64,000 nucleotides of DNA, from contig SPDP01000001.1 in assembly GCA_009360345.1 (NCBI GenBank), positions 310,001 to 374,000 of the forward strand. Direction: 5' to 3'. A program made the position numbers and the translations under genes. The first letter of the stretch is position 1. Each line of letters starts with the position of its first letter. Origin of the DNA: Alcaligenaceae bacterium SAGV5. GTDB lineage: Bacteria > Pseudomonadota > Gammaproteobacteria > Burkholderiales > Burkholderiaceae_B. Positions 35,252 to 43,649 of the stretch are shown one piece after another. The notes beneath the pieces are model-generated. The model ran no database searches and had not been told where the DNA came from. It saw nothing but the letters and a program-made list of their open reading frames with translations.

Positions 35252-36481
35252 ATGACAGCACGTACTTCTCCCCTGGCCGGTATCCGAGTCCTCGACCTGA
35301 CCCGCGTCCTGGCCGGACCCTGGTGCACCCAGAACCTGGCCGACCTGGGCGCCGAGGTGATCAAGATCGAACGACCGGGATCGGGAGACGACACGCGCAG
35401 CTGGGGGCCGCCGTTCCTGAAGGACAGCGAGGGCCGAGACACCGCCGAGGCCGCCTACTACCTCAGCGTCAACCGCAACAAGCGGTCGGTCGCGCTGGAC
35501 ATCGCCACGCCCGAAGGCGCGCGGCTGGTGCGCGAACTGGCGGCGCAGTGCGACATCCTGATCGAGAACTTCAAGGTCGGCGGACTGGCGAAGTACGGGC
35601 TGGACTATGCTTCGATGAAGGAAGTGAATCCGCGCCTGATCTATTGCTCGGTGACCGGGTTCGGCCAGACCGGCCCCTACGCCAGCCGTCCCGGCTACGA
35701 CTTCATGATCCAGGGGCTGGGCGGCTTCATGAGCATCACCGGCGAGCGGGACGGCCTGCCGGGTGCCGGTCCGCAGAAGGCCGGCGTGGCCGTGGCCGAC
35801 ATCCTGACCGGCATGTACGCGACGGTGGGCATCCTGGCCGCGCTGCAGGAGCGCCAGCGCAGCGGCCAGGGCCAGCACCTGGACATCGCGCTGCTGGATA
35901 CCGTGGTGGCCATGCTGGGCAACCAGGCACTCAACTACCTGACCTCGGGCGTCGCGCCGCAGCGGGCCGGCAACGCCCATCAGAACATCGTGCCCTACCA
36001 GGTGTTCGCCGCGTCGGACGGCCACCTGATCGTCGCCGTGGGCAACGACGGCCAGTTCCGCGCCTACTGCGGCGTGCTGGAAGCGCCGCAACTGGCCGAC
36101 CATCCCGACTACAGCATCAACAGCAACCGCGTCATCAACCGCGACCGGCTCGTGCCCATCCTGGCCGACCTCATGGAAAAGAAGCCGCGCGACTACTGGC
36201 TGGAGCGGCTGGAAGCCGTGGGCGTGCCCTGCGGCCCCATCAACACCATCGACCAGGCCTTCGACGATCCCCAGATCCAGGCCCGCGGCCTGCGCCTGGA
36301 TCTGCCGCACCCGCTGGCGGGCACGGCGCCTTCCGTCGCCAGTCCGCTGCGCCTGTCCGACACGCCGGTGCAATACCGCCACGCGCCGCCGCTGCTGGGA
36401 CAGGACACGGAAGCCGTGCTGCGCGACTACCTGGGTCTGAGCGACGAAGCCATCCAGCGCCTCGTGCCACCCGCCGCGTAG
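35252..36481 (+). CDS. CaiB/BaiF family (class III) CoA-transferase
   Basis: The 409-residue protein has the same layout as the CoA-transferase at 104-1351: 'GIRVLDLTRVLAGPWCTQNLADLGAEVIKIE' region at the start, 'NRNKRSVALDI', 'RPGYDFMIQGLGG' with the likely catalytic aspartate, and 'GVPCGPINTIDQAF' near the C-terminus. It transfers CoA to a carboxylic acid. It is divergent from a Bug receptor gene, a frequent pairing that suggests uptake and activation of one organic acid. A strong bidirectional terminator follows. Confidence 0.92.
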   Translation: MTARTSPLAGIRVLDLTRVLAGPWCTQNLADLGAEVIKIERPGSGDDTRSWGPPFLKDSEGRDTAEAAYYLSVNRNKRSVALDIATPEGARLVRELAAQCDILIENFKVGGLAKYGLDYASMKEVNPRLIYCSVTGFGQTGPYASRPGYDFMIQGLGGFMSITGERDGLPGAGPQKAGVAVADILTGMYATVGILAALQERQRSGQGQHLDIALLDTVVAMLGNQALNYLTSGVAPQRAGNAHQNIVPYQVFAASDGHLIVAVGNDGQFRAYCGVLEAPQLADHPDYSINSNRVINRDRLVPILADLMEKKPRDYWLERLEAVGVPCGPINTIDQAFDDPQIQARGLRLDLPHPLAGTAPSVASPLRLSDTPVQYRHAPPLLGQDTEAVLRDYLGLSDEAIQRLVPPAA

Positions 36482-36502
36482 CGGCGCCCCGGTTGGTGCA
36501 AT

Positions 36503-36540
36503 AAAAAACCCGGCCCCCTTTCGGTGGGCCGGGCATCTTT
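36503..36540. terminator. Bidirectional intrinsic terminator between convergent genes
   Basis: CCCGGCCC (36509-36516) and GGGCCGGG (36526-36533) form a perfect 8-bp stem. An A run (36503-36508) on the left and CATCTTT on the right allow termination in both directions, between the CoA-transferase (+) and the cytochrome (-). Confidence 0.85.
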
Positions 36541-36563
36541 GGGATCGACGCGGGCGAGGTTGC

Positions 36564-37454
36564 TTACTTGGCTGCGTCGACCATGTACTGCACCGCGGCG
36601 CGGATGTCCGCTTCGGTCGCGTTCGCGGCGCCGCCCTTCGGGGGCATCGCGCCCTTGCCCTGCATCGCGACCGACACCATGGCGTCCACCCCGGTGGCGA
36701 CGTACTTCGCCCAGGCGGCCTTGTCGCCGAACTTGGGCGCGCCGGCGATGCCGGTGCCGTGGCAGGCGAAACAGGTGGCGTCGTACAGCTTCTTGCCGTC
36801 GGCCGTGGAGGCGGCGGCGGGTGCCGCGGCAGGCGCGGCGGCCTGCGGAGCGGGAGCGGCCGGCTCGGCAGCAGCGGGCGCGGCAGGAGCCGAAGGCGCG
36901 GCTGCCGGGGCTTCCGCGGTGGCGGCCGGCGCGGCGGGCGCGGGCTCGGCGGGTTCCTTGAGGTTGGCGCCGCTGCTGTTGGCCATGTAGACCACCGCGC
37001 GCGCGACTTCGAAGTCGTCCAGGTCGGGGTTGCCGCCCTTGGCCGGCATGGCGCCCTTGCCGTGCAGGGCGACCTGCAACATGGCGTCGAAGCCGGTGGA
37101 TACGTACTTGGCCCACGAACCGCTGTCGCCGAACTTGGGCGCGCCGGCCACGCCGGCGGCGTGACAGGTGGCGCAGACCGCCTTGTAGACCGCTTCGCCG
37201 CTCTGGAACACCCGCGGGGCGTTGGCGTCGCGCAGCTCGAAGCCGGCCACCGGCTTGATGCGGGCCTCGATGGCCTCGGGCGTTTGCGCGTCGGAACCCG
37301 CGTTGGACTTATTGCCGCTGGTAACGAAGTTCACGAGCAGCAGGATGGTGATGATGGGGACGAGGAAAGCCAGTATGACCACCGTGATCAGCTGACGAGG
37401 CGTCCTGATCGGCGAGGTATGTTCTTCTTCGTGGTTATGCTGCGCGTTGCTCAT
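36564..37454 (-). CDS. Membrane-anchored diheme c-type cytochrome (c5 type)
   Basis: The 296-residue protein has one N-terminal membrane anchor ('LITVVILAFLVPIITILLLV') and two cytochrome c5-like heme domains, with CATCH in the first and CFACH in the second. They are related: 'GAPKFGDSGSWAKYVSTG' and 'GAPKFGDKAAWAKYVATG' occur in each, indicating internal duplication. An alanine/proline-rich linker of about 55 residues joins them. It should transfer electrons at the periplasmic side of the inner membrane; the cbb3 oxidase at 46420-49646 is a possible acceptor. ATG 37454 is preferred over 37469 because AGGA lies upstream of it. Confidence 0.92.
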   Translation of the reverse strand: MSNAQHNHEEEHTSPIRTPRQLITVVILAFLVPIITILLLVNFVTSGNKSNAGSDAQTPEAIEARIKPVAGFELRDANAPRVFQSGEAVYKAVCATCHAAGVAGAPKFGDSGSWAKYVSTGFDAMLQVALHGKGAMPAKGGNPDLDDFEVARAVVYMANSSGANLKEPAEPAPAAPAATAEAPAAAPSAPAAPAAAEPAAPAPQAAAPAAAPAAASTADGKKLYDATCFACHGTGIAGAPKFGDKAAWAKYVATGVDAMVSVAMQGKGAMPPKGGAANATEADIRAAVQYMVDAAK

Positions 37455-37643
37455 TGCCAAGTCCTGCAAGTCTATGGGCCGGGCACGCCCGACACGTGAC
37501 GGTTTATGGGATTTTGATGACTGCTTGCTTTGATACTTGTATTGCGCTGGATGGGCGGCCGCCTATCTCCTCCCGGCCGGCTGCTTTCCCGCACATAAAC
37601 GCCTGATTATAGCGGCAGGGCCGTCTCTCGGCTCAATCGGTGT

Positions 37644-37790
37644 TTTTGCCGCCGGGCCGCCCCAAGGCAAAAGCGCTCCCTTGGGGGGCAGCGCCGCCGC
37701 GCAGCGGCAAGCGTGGGGGTATCTTTTGCCGCCGGGCCGCCCCAAGGCAAAAGCGCCCCCTCGGGGGCAGCGCTGCCGCGCAAAAGACGA
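37644..37790. repeat. Two tandem GC-rich repeat units with hairpin potential
   Basis: A unit starting TTTTGCCGCCGGGCCGCCCC begins at 37644 and again at 37724, an 80-base period. About the first 33 bases are nearly identical; the second copy diverges and ends near 37790. Within each unit CCCAAGG...CTTGGGG or CCCCCTCGGGGGC-type self-complementarity can form hairpins. The block lies between the cytochrome promoter and the tRNA-Arg gene. It looks like an intergenic repeat family, not a gene. The rest of the 37455-37822 gap shows only promoter-like sequence. Confidence 0.75.
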
Positions 37791-37806
37791 AATCTTCCAG
37801 GCAGGG

Positions 37807-37812
37807 TACAAT
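37807..37812 (+). promoter_or_regulatory. -10 element of the tRNA-Arg promoter
   Basis: TACAAT lies 11 bases before the tRNA 5' end, the expected position for a -10 box. No strong -35 is visible at the right spacing; TTCCAG (near 37794) is a partial match. Confidence 0.5.
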
Positions 37813-37822
37813 AAGCGGCTGC

Positions 37823-37898
37823 GCGCCCGTAGCTCAATGGATAGAGTACTGCTCTCCGAAGGCAGGGGTTGCTGGTTCGATCCCAGCCGGGCGCGCCA
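37823..37898 (+). tRNA. tRNA-Arg (anticodon CCG)
   Basis: The 76-base sequence folds as a standard cloverleaf: acceptor GCGCCCG pairs with CGGGCGC, D-arm GCTC/GAGT, anticodon arm CTGCT/GGCAG with loop CTCCGAA (anticodon CCG, reads CGG), T-arm GCTGG/CCAGC with TTCGATC. The discriminator base is G and CCA is encoded at 37896-37898. A TTTTCCGCTTTT stretch follows as a possible terminator. Confidence 0.95.
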
Positions 37899-37960
37899 TT
37901 TTCCGCTTTTCCCCGTGCAGCCATCCGCCGCTGCCACGATCCGCTCCCCCTCCATGGTTT

Positions 37961-38923
37961 TCACTGCCTGGCCGATTGCCGCCGGGCGGCATCGATCATC
38001 TCGCACAGACGCTCCGTGGCCTCGATCATGCGCGGTCCCGGCCGATGCATGGCATCGGGGTCGATGGCCCACAGGTTGTCCGGCACCGCGGCCAGGGCCG
38101 GTCCGAAGTGCTTCCAGGCCGCCAGCGCCGCTTCGGCGCCGGGGCCGGCCTGGCCCACGATGATGGATTGGGGATTCTCCCGCAGCACGCTTTCCGCGCC
38201 CACCATGGGCGCGGCGGCGGGCAGGCCGCCGAAGACGTTGACCGCGCCGCATGTCCGCAGCGCATCGCCGATGATGCCGCGGTCGTTCACCGTGTACATG
38301 GGCTGGGAGCCCACCTGGTAGAACACGCGCACGGGGCGCTGGCCCGCGTAGCGCGCGGCCAGTCCGGCCAGGCGCCGCCGCAGGACCGCGGCCGTGGCTT
38401 CGGCCTCGGTACGGGTGCCGGTCAACTCGCCGAGCCGCGCGATGGCCTCGGGAATGTCGGCCAGCGTGCGGGGGTTGCTGTAGTACAGCCGGATGCCCAG
38501 CCGTTCCAGAACCGCGTTGGGCCGCCCCGCGTGCGCCACCCCGTCGCCATACGCCCAGAGCACGACCAGATCGGGCGCGAGCGCCACGATGCGCTCGGCG
38601 TCCGGCTGCAATCCATTGCCCACGCGGGGCAGCTTCATGGCCTCGGGCGGATAGTTGCTGTATCGATCCGCACCGACGAGGTAGGGGCCCGCGCCGGCGG
38701 CGAACAGCAGTTCGGTGGCATGGGGCGCCAGCGACACCACCCGCCGCGCGGGCGCGGGCAGGGTGATGTCGCGGCCCGCGTCGTCGCGCGCGTGGATGGC
38801 CTGGGCGAACGCGGCTGTCGGGCCGAGCGCTGCCGCCAGCGCCAGCGCGACGGCCGCCCGCAGGCGGCGCCGCTCAGGGGCGATAGCTGAGGTTGACGAA
38901 GACCGTCGAGCCCGGGGTCGCAT
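37961..38923 (-). CDS. btuF: Periplasmic cobalamin-binding protein of an ABC transporter (BtuF-like)
   Basis: The roughly 320-residue protein has an export signal ('AAVALALAAALGPTAAFAQ') and the helical-backbone metal-receptor fold: 'RRVVSLAPHATELLFAAGAGPYLVGADRYSNYPPEA', 'ALAPDLVVLWAYGDG' and 'PRMIEATERLCEMI'. This fits BtuF-type corrinoid receptors and follows btuB on the same strand under the cobalamin riboswitch. Its start overlaps the end of btuB. ATG 38923 is the best in-frame start; it leaves a basic n-region of about 20 residues, and no good ribosome-binding site is visible, so the exact start is uncertain. No btuC or btuD lies nearby. Confidence 0.8.
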   Translation of the reverse strand: MRPRARRSSSTSAIAPERRRLRAAVALALAAALGPTAAFAQAIHARDDAGRDITLPAPARRVVSLAPHATELLFAAGAGPYLVGADRYSNYPPEAMKLPRVGNGLQPDAERIVALAPDLVVLWAYGDGVAHAGRPNAVLERLGIRLYYSNPRTLADIPEAIARLGELTGTRTEAEATAAVLRRRLAGLAARYAGQRPVRVFYQVGSQPMYTVNDRGIIGDALRTCGAVNVFGGLPAAAPMVGAESVLRENPQSIIVGQAGPGAEAALAAWKHFGPALAAVPDNLWAIDPDAMHRPGPRMIEATERLCEMIDAARRQSARQ

Positions 38924-40772
38924 AGCCGCCCGCCAGTTCATAGTGCTTGTTGAACGCATTGTTCCAGCGCACCTGCACCTGCGTGCTGCGGTTGATGTCA
39001 TAGGACGCCATCAGGTTCACGAGGCTGTAGCCGCCCAGGCGTCCCACCGCGCCAGCGTAGTCCACGCGCGGCGTGGTCGCCAGCCATTCGGCGCCCAGCA
39101 GCCAGGGGCCCAGTCGATGGTCCGCCGCCAGCTTCAGGCTGCCGCGGGCACGCCGGGCCAGTTGCTCGCCGGTCTTGGCATCGCGCGGGTCTTGCCAGTC
39201 GGCGCTGGCGCGCAGCGTGGTCGCGCCCAGTTGCTGGGCAAGGCTGACGTTCACGCCTTTCAGGATGGCCTTGTCGATGTTGGCATTGCTGCCGGTCCAG
39301 TTGCCGGTGCCGTCGTCGACCCAGACGATCAGGTTCGAGACGCGGTTGCGGAAGGCCGTGACCGAGGCCGTGGTGCCGCCGTTGCGATAGCGCACCCCCG
39401 CTTCGACGTTGCGCGATTTCTCGGCTTTCAGGTCGGGGTTGCCGCCCCAGCCGTACAGGTCGCTGTAGGTGGGGGCGCGGAAGCCGGTTCCCGCGCCGGC
39501 CGTGGCCTGCCACCCAGGCGCGAAGTCATAGGCGTAGGACACCGCGCCCGAGGTATTGCCGCCGTACTGGGAGTTGTTGTCGTGGCGCAGGTTGAGCTGG
39601 ACGTGGTGCCGGTCGAAGTCGCCCCGATAGATCGCGGCTACCGAGTTGGTACGGCGCCGGGTCGGGAAGTTGCCGGTCAGCGAGGTGCTCAGCACGTCTT
39701 CGCGCAGGTGCTCGGCGATCAGCGACAGGTTCTGCCCGGCGGCCAGCGCGAGATCGTTCTGCCAGGTGAACAGGTCCTGGCGCGTGCGCGACTGCGCGCG
39801 GGGGGCCGTGGCGCTGGCGTGGTCGCGGTAGTCGTCCACGGTGCGCCCGAAGCGCAGCGTGCTGGTCCAGGTGTCGGTGATGCGGTCCACGCTGGAGAGC
39901 GAATAGGCCTCTACGCGCGTGACGGCGCGCGAGTCGTAGGGGACGCCATTGTCGTACTGGCCGTTGATGCGCGAATGGTAGACGCTGGCCTCGACGCGGT
40001 GGCCGGCGGCCCAGGCCAGGCCCAGGCGGGCGGCGGCGTTTTCCTGTTCGTAGCCGTCGCGGTCGCCGTAGTAGGCGAAGCTGCCGGGCAGGGTGGCGTT
40101 GAAGCCGCGGCTCTTGGATTTGCCGTACTGCAATCCATAGCTCCACATGCCCTGGGCGCCGTCCAGGTTGACCTGGGCCTTGTAGGTGTCGTGGCTGCCC
40201 GCGCCCACCGAGCCGCTGATGGCCAGCGGCCGGTCGGCCTGGCGCTTGGTGATGATGTTGATGACGCCGCCGATGGCGTCGGCGCCATAGATGCTGCTGG
40301 CCGCGCCGCGCAGGATCTCGATGCGCTCGACGCTGGCGGGGTCTATGCCGTTCAGGCTCATGGTGCCGGAGGTGGCCGAGCCCACGCGCAGGCCGTCGAT
40401 CAGCACCAGGGTGTGGCGGCTGTTCGCGCCGCGGATGAAGACGCTGGTCGTGGTCTGCGGACCGCCGTTGGTGCCGATGTCGATGGCGTGTTCGCGCTGC
40501 AGCAGCTCGGCCAGGCTGCTCTGCCCGGCGCGCTGGATGGTGTCGGCGTCGATGACGGTGACGTCGCCCAGGGCGCGCGACAGGGGCTGCTCGACGCGCG
40601 AGGCCGTGACGGTGACAGGGTCGAGGGTGGTGGTCTGGGCCTGGGCGTTGGCGGCGCACAGCAGCGCGCCGGCGGCGCCGGCCAGGCGCCAGGAGGTGGA
40701 GCTGGATGACATGGATGCCTGTGGTTTCGGTGACGCGCATCCCCGCACGTCGGCTTGCGAATCGGGAAGCAT
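38874..40772 (-). CDS. btuB: TonB-dependent cobalamin receptor
   Basis: The protein (632 residues from ATG 40772) is an outer-membrane TonB-dependent receptor. It has a TonB box 'LDPVTVTASR', plug-domain landmarks 'DIGTNGGPQTTTSVFIRGANSRHTLVLIDG' and 'VERIEILRGAASSIYGADAIGGVINIITK', and a beta-barrel ending 'STVFVNLSYRP'. The riboswitch upstream marks it as a corrinoid receptor. ATG 40772 has AAGGGGGA at the right distance; ATG 40712 would give a more normal signal peptide ('SSSSTSWRLAGAAGALL') but has a weak site. Both are in frame. The BtuF-like gene overlaps its 3' end. Confidence 0.9.
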   Translation of the reverse strand: MLPDSQADVRGCASPKPQASMSSSSTSWRLAGAAGALLCAANAQAQTTTLDPVTVTASRVEQPLSRALGDVTVIDADTIQRAGQSSLAELLQREHAIDIGTNGGPQTTTSVFIRGANSRHTLVLIDGLRVGSATSGTMSLNGIDPASVERIEILRGAASSIYGADAIGGVINIITKRQADRPLAISGSVGAGSHDTYKAQVNLDGAQGMWSYGLQYGKSKSRGFNATLPGSFAYYGDRDGYEQENAAARLGLAWAAGHRVEASVYHSRINGQYDNGVPYDSRAVTRVEAYSLSSVDRITDTWTSTLRFGRTVDDYRDHASATAPRAQSRTRQDLFTWQNDLALAAGQNLSLIAEHLREDVLSTSLTGNFPTRRRTNSVAAIYRGDFDRHHVQLNLRHDNNSQYGGNTSGAVSYAYDFAPGWQATAGAGTGFRAPTYSDLYGWGGNPDLKAEKSRNVEAGVRYRNGGTTASVTAFRNRVSNLIVWVDDGTGNWTGSNANIDKAILKGVNVSLAQQLGATTLRASADWQDPRDAKTGEQLARRARGSLKLAADHRLGPWLLGAEWLATTPRVDYAGAVGRLGGYSLVNLMASYDINRSTQVQVRWNNAFNKHYELAGGYATPGSTVFVNLSYRP

Positions 40773-40807
40773 GGCGCTTCCCCCTTGCGGTCATGGGAGA
40801 CCGTTGA

Positions 40808-41022
40808 GCCGGCCGGTATCCGGGCTGGCATTCGCGGCTGCATCCCCTTCCCATGCGCGTCGACGCCGGAGGATGCGGCGGGACGGGGCACAGTGGGTTC
40901 GATGCGGCGTGTCGCGCGCGGCGTGACCACGCGGGACGGAATGCTTACCGTTGCGGGGGCAGCACAGGTTAGGTCCCGAAGGAGCCCTCCTGTTTCCCGT
41001 TTAACTGTGAAGCACCGACTCG
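40808..41022 (-). ncRNA. Cobalamin (B12) riboswitch
   Basis: Read on the minus strand the region shows conserved cobalamin-riboswitch segments in order: GGTGC near the 5' end (41012-41016), AACGGGAA (40994-41001), CTGCCCCCGCAACGGTAA (about 40946-40963), CCACTGTGCC (about 40890), and GCCAGCCCGGATACCGGCC (about 40812-40830). It precedes btuB by 35-95 bases depending on the start used. Binding of adenosylcobalamin should mask the btuB ribosome-binding site or end transcription. The rest of the 40713-41103 gap holds no gene. Confidence 0.92.
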
Positions 41023-41103
41023 GCGGCTACTCTAGCACGGCCTGGGGACGGAAGGCAGGAAACGGGGCGGGGATGTTGTCCGGCCGCCGCGAGGCAGGAG
41101 GGG

Positions 41104-41523
41104 TCAGGCGGTGTAGTCGCCATTGGCTTCGGGCTGGTAGTCGATGCGCACGATGTTCATCTGCCGAGGTTCGCCGTCGGGCGGGGTCCAGCCGATCCTG
41201 CCGGGCACCCGGACGCCCAGCAGGGCGGCGCCCATGGGCGAAAACACCGACACCATGCCCTTGGCGGCATCGGCCTCCTTGGGGTAGCACAGCGTGATCA
41301 GCCGCGTGCCGCCGTCGTCTTCGACTTCCACGCGGGTATGCATGGTGACGATGTCGGCGGGGATTTCGCGCGGTTCGGCCTGGTCGGCCTGGTCCAGGGC
41401 CTCGGCCAGGACGGCCTGGGCGGTGCCCGCCGCGGGCTCGCGGTCGAGCTGGCCCAGAAGATTGGTAAGGCGAACGTAGTCGAGTTCGTTGACGGTAATG
41501 TAGTGAGGGCTGCCGGTTTGCAT
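41104..41523 (-). CDS. rnk: Regulator of nucleoside diphosphate kinase (Rnk), GreA/GreB-like
   Basis: The 139-residue protein matches Rnk: an N-terminal helical part ('ITVNELDYVRLTNLLGQL') and a GreA/GreB C-terminal FKBP-like domain ('IVTMHTRVEVEDDGGTRLITLCYPKEADAAKGMVSVFSPMGAALLG'). Rnk lacks the long Gre coiled coil and binds RNA polymerase. Length agrees with the E. coli protein (136). It is transcribed leftward, downstream of the lipase gene, with a 12-bp-stem hairpin between. Confidence 0.9.
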   Translation of the reverse strand: MQTGSPHYITVNELDYVRLTNLLGQLDREPAAGTAQAVLAEALDQADQAEPREIPADIVTMHTRVEVEDDGGTRLITLCYPKEADAAKGMVSVFSPMGAALLGVRVPGRIGWTPPDGEPRQMNIVRIDYQPEANGDYTA

Positions 41524-41579
41524 GCCTGTCTCCTGAAAAACGGTGCCGGGAAAACGGCGTTCAAGACGTTTGTTCGGGA

Positions 41580-41632
41580 AGCCCGGCGATCGATTGCGAG
41601 AAAGCGGTAGAGGGGAGGGGGATCGCCGGGCT
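41580..41632. repeat. Inverted repeat with 12-base arms between lipase and rnk genes
   Basis: AGCCCGGCGATC (41580-41591) and GATCGCCGGGCT (41621-41632) are perfectly complementary with a 29-base loop. There is no T run on either side. It may be a transcription stop for the lipase gene, an RNA-stability element or a protein-binding site. Nothing else is seen in the 272-base gap. Confidence 0.5.
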
Positions 41633-41795
41633 CAGGAGTGGAAGGCCGGGATGAGCTGAAACAGGATGGACGGGCGCGACGACGCGCGACGCGCTAGGGC
41701 GCGCGTCGACCGGGATCGGAGCGAGGAGGCGGGTGCCGGGGTGGCACGCCGGATGGGTTCCATGGGACTAGGATAGCCCATTCTTGCCGATCGGT

Positions 41796-42623
41796 TCAAA
41801 CCGGGTCGGCCAGCGTGGCCAGCCAGGTCTCCATATCAGCGTAGACCGGGGCGGCCAGCGCGGGGGTTTCGTTCAGGACTTCGTGGTAGGCCTGGTGGTA
41901 CCAGCGCAGCGCCAGCTTGCCGGGCGCGCCCGAGTCGGCGAAGCGCCGGCTGCCCGACGGCGAGACGATGGCATCGTCCCCCGCGACCATCAGCAGCGTG
42001 CGCGGCTTCAGGGTGGACGCCTCGGCGATCGACTGCGCGCCGGCCTCGGCGATGAAGCGCATCAGCCGCGCGCTGATCCTGTCATGCACCAGCGGATCCT
42101 GGGCATAGGCGTCGATCACCGCCTGCTCGTGCGACAGCCTGGAGATCTTCAGGCCGCTGCCCACCCGCAGGTCGGGGGCGATGCCGCCCAGCATGTCCAG
42201 CAGCCAGCGCTGGCGGGCGGACAGCTCCACGCTGAAAGCGGGCGACGACAGCACCAGGCCCGCCAGCGGCACGTTGCCGCGCAGCGCCACGCGCGCGGCA
42301 ACCAGGCCGCCCAGGCTATGGCCGACCAGCAGCGGCGGGGCGCCTGTCTCGCGCGCGTATTCGGCCAGCCGGTGTTCGGCATCCACGACCAGATCGTCGC
42401 TGGCGCGCAGGGCGCCCCGCTTGCCGCTGGAACGGCCATGGCCCCGATGGTCGTGCGCCGCCATCGACCACCCGCGGGCGGCGAACCAGCGCACCAGCCC
42501 CTCGTAGCGTCCGGCGTGTTCCCCCAGGCCGTGCAGCAGGTAGGCCGGCCGATAGCCTTCGGGGCGGGGCGGCACGTCCCAGCGGTACGCCGCGAGCTGC
42601 GTGCCGTCCGGAGCGGTCGTCAT
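41796..42623 (-). CDS. Monoacylglycerol lipase/serine aminopeptidase-like alpha/beta hydrolase
   Basis: The 275-residue protein has 'YLLHGLGEHAGRYEGLVRWF' and 'DHRGHGRSSGKRG', the marks of the Hydrolase_4 (monoglyceride lipase) family, with the nucleophile in GHSLGG, an aspartate in 'VAGDDAIVSP', and a histidine in 'YHEVLNE'. It would hydrolyse lysophospholipids or monoacylglycerols. ATG 42623 is used; a TTG at 42638 is in frame but less likely. No signal peptide is seen. It is divergent from the lipoprotein gene at 42786. Confidence 0.88.
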   Translation of the reverse strand: MTTAPDGTQLAAYRWDVPPRPEGYRPAYLLHGLGEHAGRYEGLVRWFAARGWSMAAHDHRGHGRSSGKRGALRASDDLVVDAEHRLAEYARETGAPPLLVGHSLGGLVAARVALRGNVPLAGLVLSSPAFSVELSARQRWLLDMLGGIAPDLRVGSGLKISRLSHEQAVIDAYAQDPLVHDRISARLMRFIAEAGAQSIAEASTLKPRTLLMVAGDDAIVSPSGSRRFADSGAPGKLALRWYHQAYHEVLNETPALAAPVYADMETWLATLADPV

Positions 42624-42785
42624 GGAAATCAGCGACAATTCGTTGTCCCGTATCGATCTTGTATGGATTCAAAGGCGGATTGTCGCTCAGCCGCTTCAAG
42701 CGGGCCGGCTGGCTCGTGTAACAGCTTGTACCGCCTGGTCGCGGACCAGCGGGCGACGATGCCGCACTCTGTCGCTGGAATACCC

Positions 42786-43337
42786 ATGTCTGCTCCTGTC
42801 CGCGCCTGTCTCGTCCTGCTCCTGGCCATGCTGGCCGCCTGCTCGCCCAAGTACAACTGGCGCGAGATGCCGGCGGCCGACGGGGCGATCCGCGTCACCT
42901 TCCCGGCCCGTCCCAAGCCCGACCAGCGCGATGTGGACATCGCCGGCCATACGCTGCCGCTGGCCTTCGATATCGCCCCGGTGGACACTTCCATCTTCGC
43001 CGTCGGCCGGGTGACGCTGCCGGAGGCCATCCTGGCCGATCCGGCCGAGCTGGCCAAGATCGCGGACGCCTTCGAGCAGGTGCTGCTGGCCAACCTGCGC
43101 GGCACGCTTACCTATCGCAAGGAGATCACGCTGCGGCAGGCGCCCGCCGATACGCGCAAGCTCGGCCGGGCGGTGGAGCTGGAAGTGCATGGCATGGTGG
43201 CGAACACGCCGTCCTGGCTGCTGGGGCGGGTCTATCTGCTGGGGAACCAGTTGATCGAGGTCGTGGCCCTGGGCCGGGAAGACGAACTGGACCGCGATTC
43301 GGCCCAGACCTTCGTGCAGTCGGTGCGGGCGGATTGA
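42786..43337 (+). CDS. Putative lipoprotein of unknown function
   Basis: The 183-residue protein has a lipoprotein signal: '[13 protein letters not shown]' ending in a lipobox LAAC, then '[40 protein letters not shown]'. No domain I can name with certainty. A repeated beta-type pattern ('[17 protein letters not shown]', '[27 protein letters not shown]') suggests a small compact fold. ATG 42786 gives a proper signal; a longer frame upstream overlaps the divergent lipase gene. It ends 4 bases before the cysteine-cluster gene. Confidence 0.8.
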   Translation: MSAPVRACLVLLLAMLAACSPKYNWREMPAADGAIRVTFPARPKPDQRDVDIAGHTLPLAFDIAPVDTSIFAVGRVTLPEAILADPAELAKIADAFEQVLLANLRGTLTYRKEITLRQAPADTRKLGRAVELEVHGMVANTPSWLLGRVYLLGNQLIEVVALGREDELDRDSAQTFVQSVRAD

Positions 43338-43341
43338 CGGC

Positions 43342-43599
43342 ATGGCGTGCCGTCCCGGCTGCGGCGCCTGTTGCACGGCGCCGTCCATTTCCACGCCGAT
43401 TCCGGGCATGCCCGGCGGCAAGCCGGCCGGCGTGCGCTGCATCCAGCTGAACGAAGACGAGCGCTGCCGGCTGTTCGGCCGGCCCGAGCGCCCCGCCGTC
43501 TGCGCCTCGCTGATGCCCGCGTCCGACATGTGCGGGGACAGCCGGGAACACGCCATGCACTGGCTGGGGCGCCTGGAAGACCTGACGCGGCCCGGCTGA
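43342..43599 (+). CDS. YkgJ-family cysteine cluster protein
   Basis: The 85-residue protein carries the YkgJ cysteine cluster: CRPGCGACC at the N-terminus, then 'GVRCIQL', '[18 protein letters not shown]' and 'DMCG'. The cysteines probably bind zinc or an iron-sulfur cluster. Function is not established. It starts 4 bases after the lipoprotein gene and ends 10 bases before an FNR box that starts the ccoIS promoter. Confidence 0.82.
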   Translation: MACRPGCGACCTAPSISTPIPGMPGGKPAGVRCIQLNEDERCRLFGRPERPAVCASLMPASDMCGDSREHAMHWLGRLEDLTRPG

Positions 43600-43609
43600 A
43601 CCCTCCGGC

Positions 43610-43623
43610 TTGACCTGGATCAA
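43610..43623. promoter_or_regulatory. FNR/ANR box upstream of ccoI
   Basis: TTGACCTGGATCAA matches the FNR consensus TTGAT-N4-ATCAA with one deviation. CAGAAT (43646-43651) follows 22 bases after the box, as a class II -10 would. The same 22-base gap is found at 46345-46386, which supports oxygen-dependent control of ccoIS. Confidence 0.75.
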
Positions 43624-43649
43624 CGCGCGCGGCCGGCCTTGCCGCCAGA

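Noticed and set aside
37644..37790. CRISPR array
   Set aside because: Only two units, with long imperfect repeats and no spacers or cas genes.
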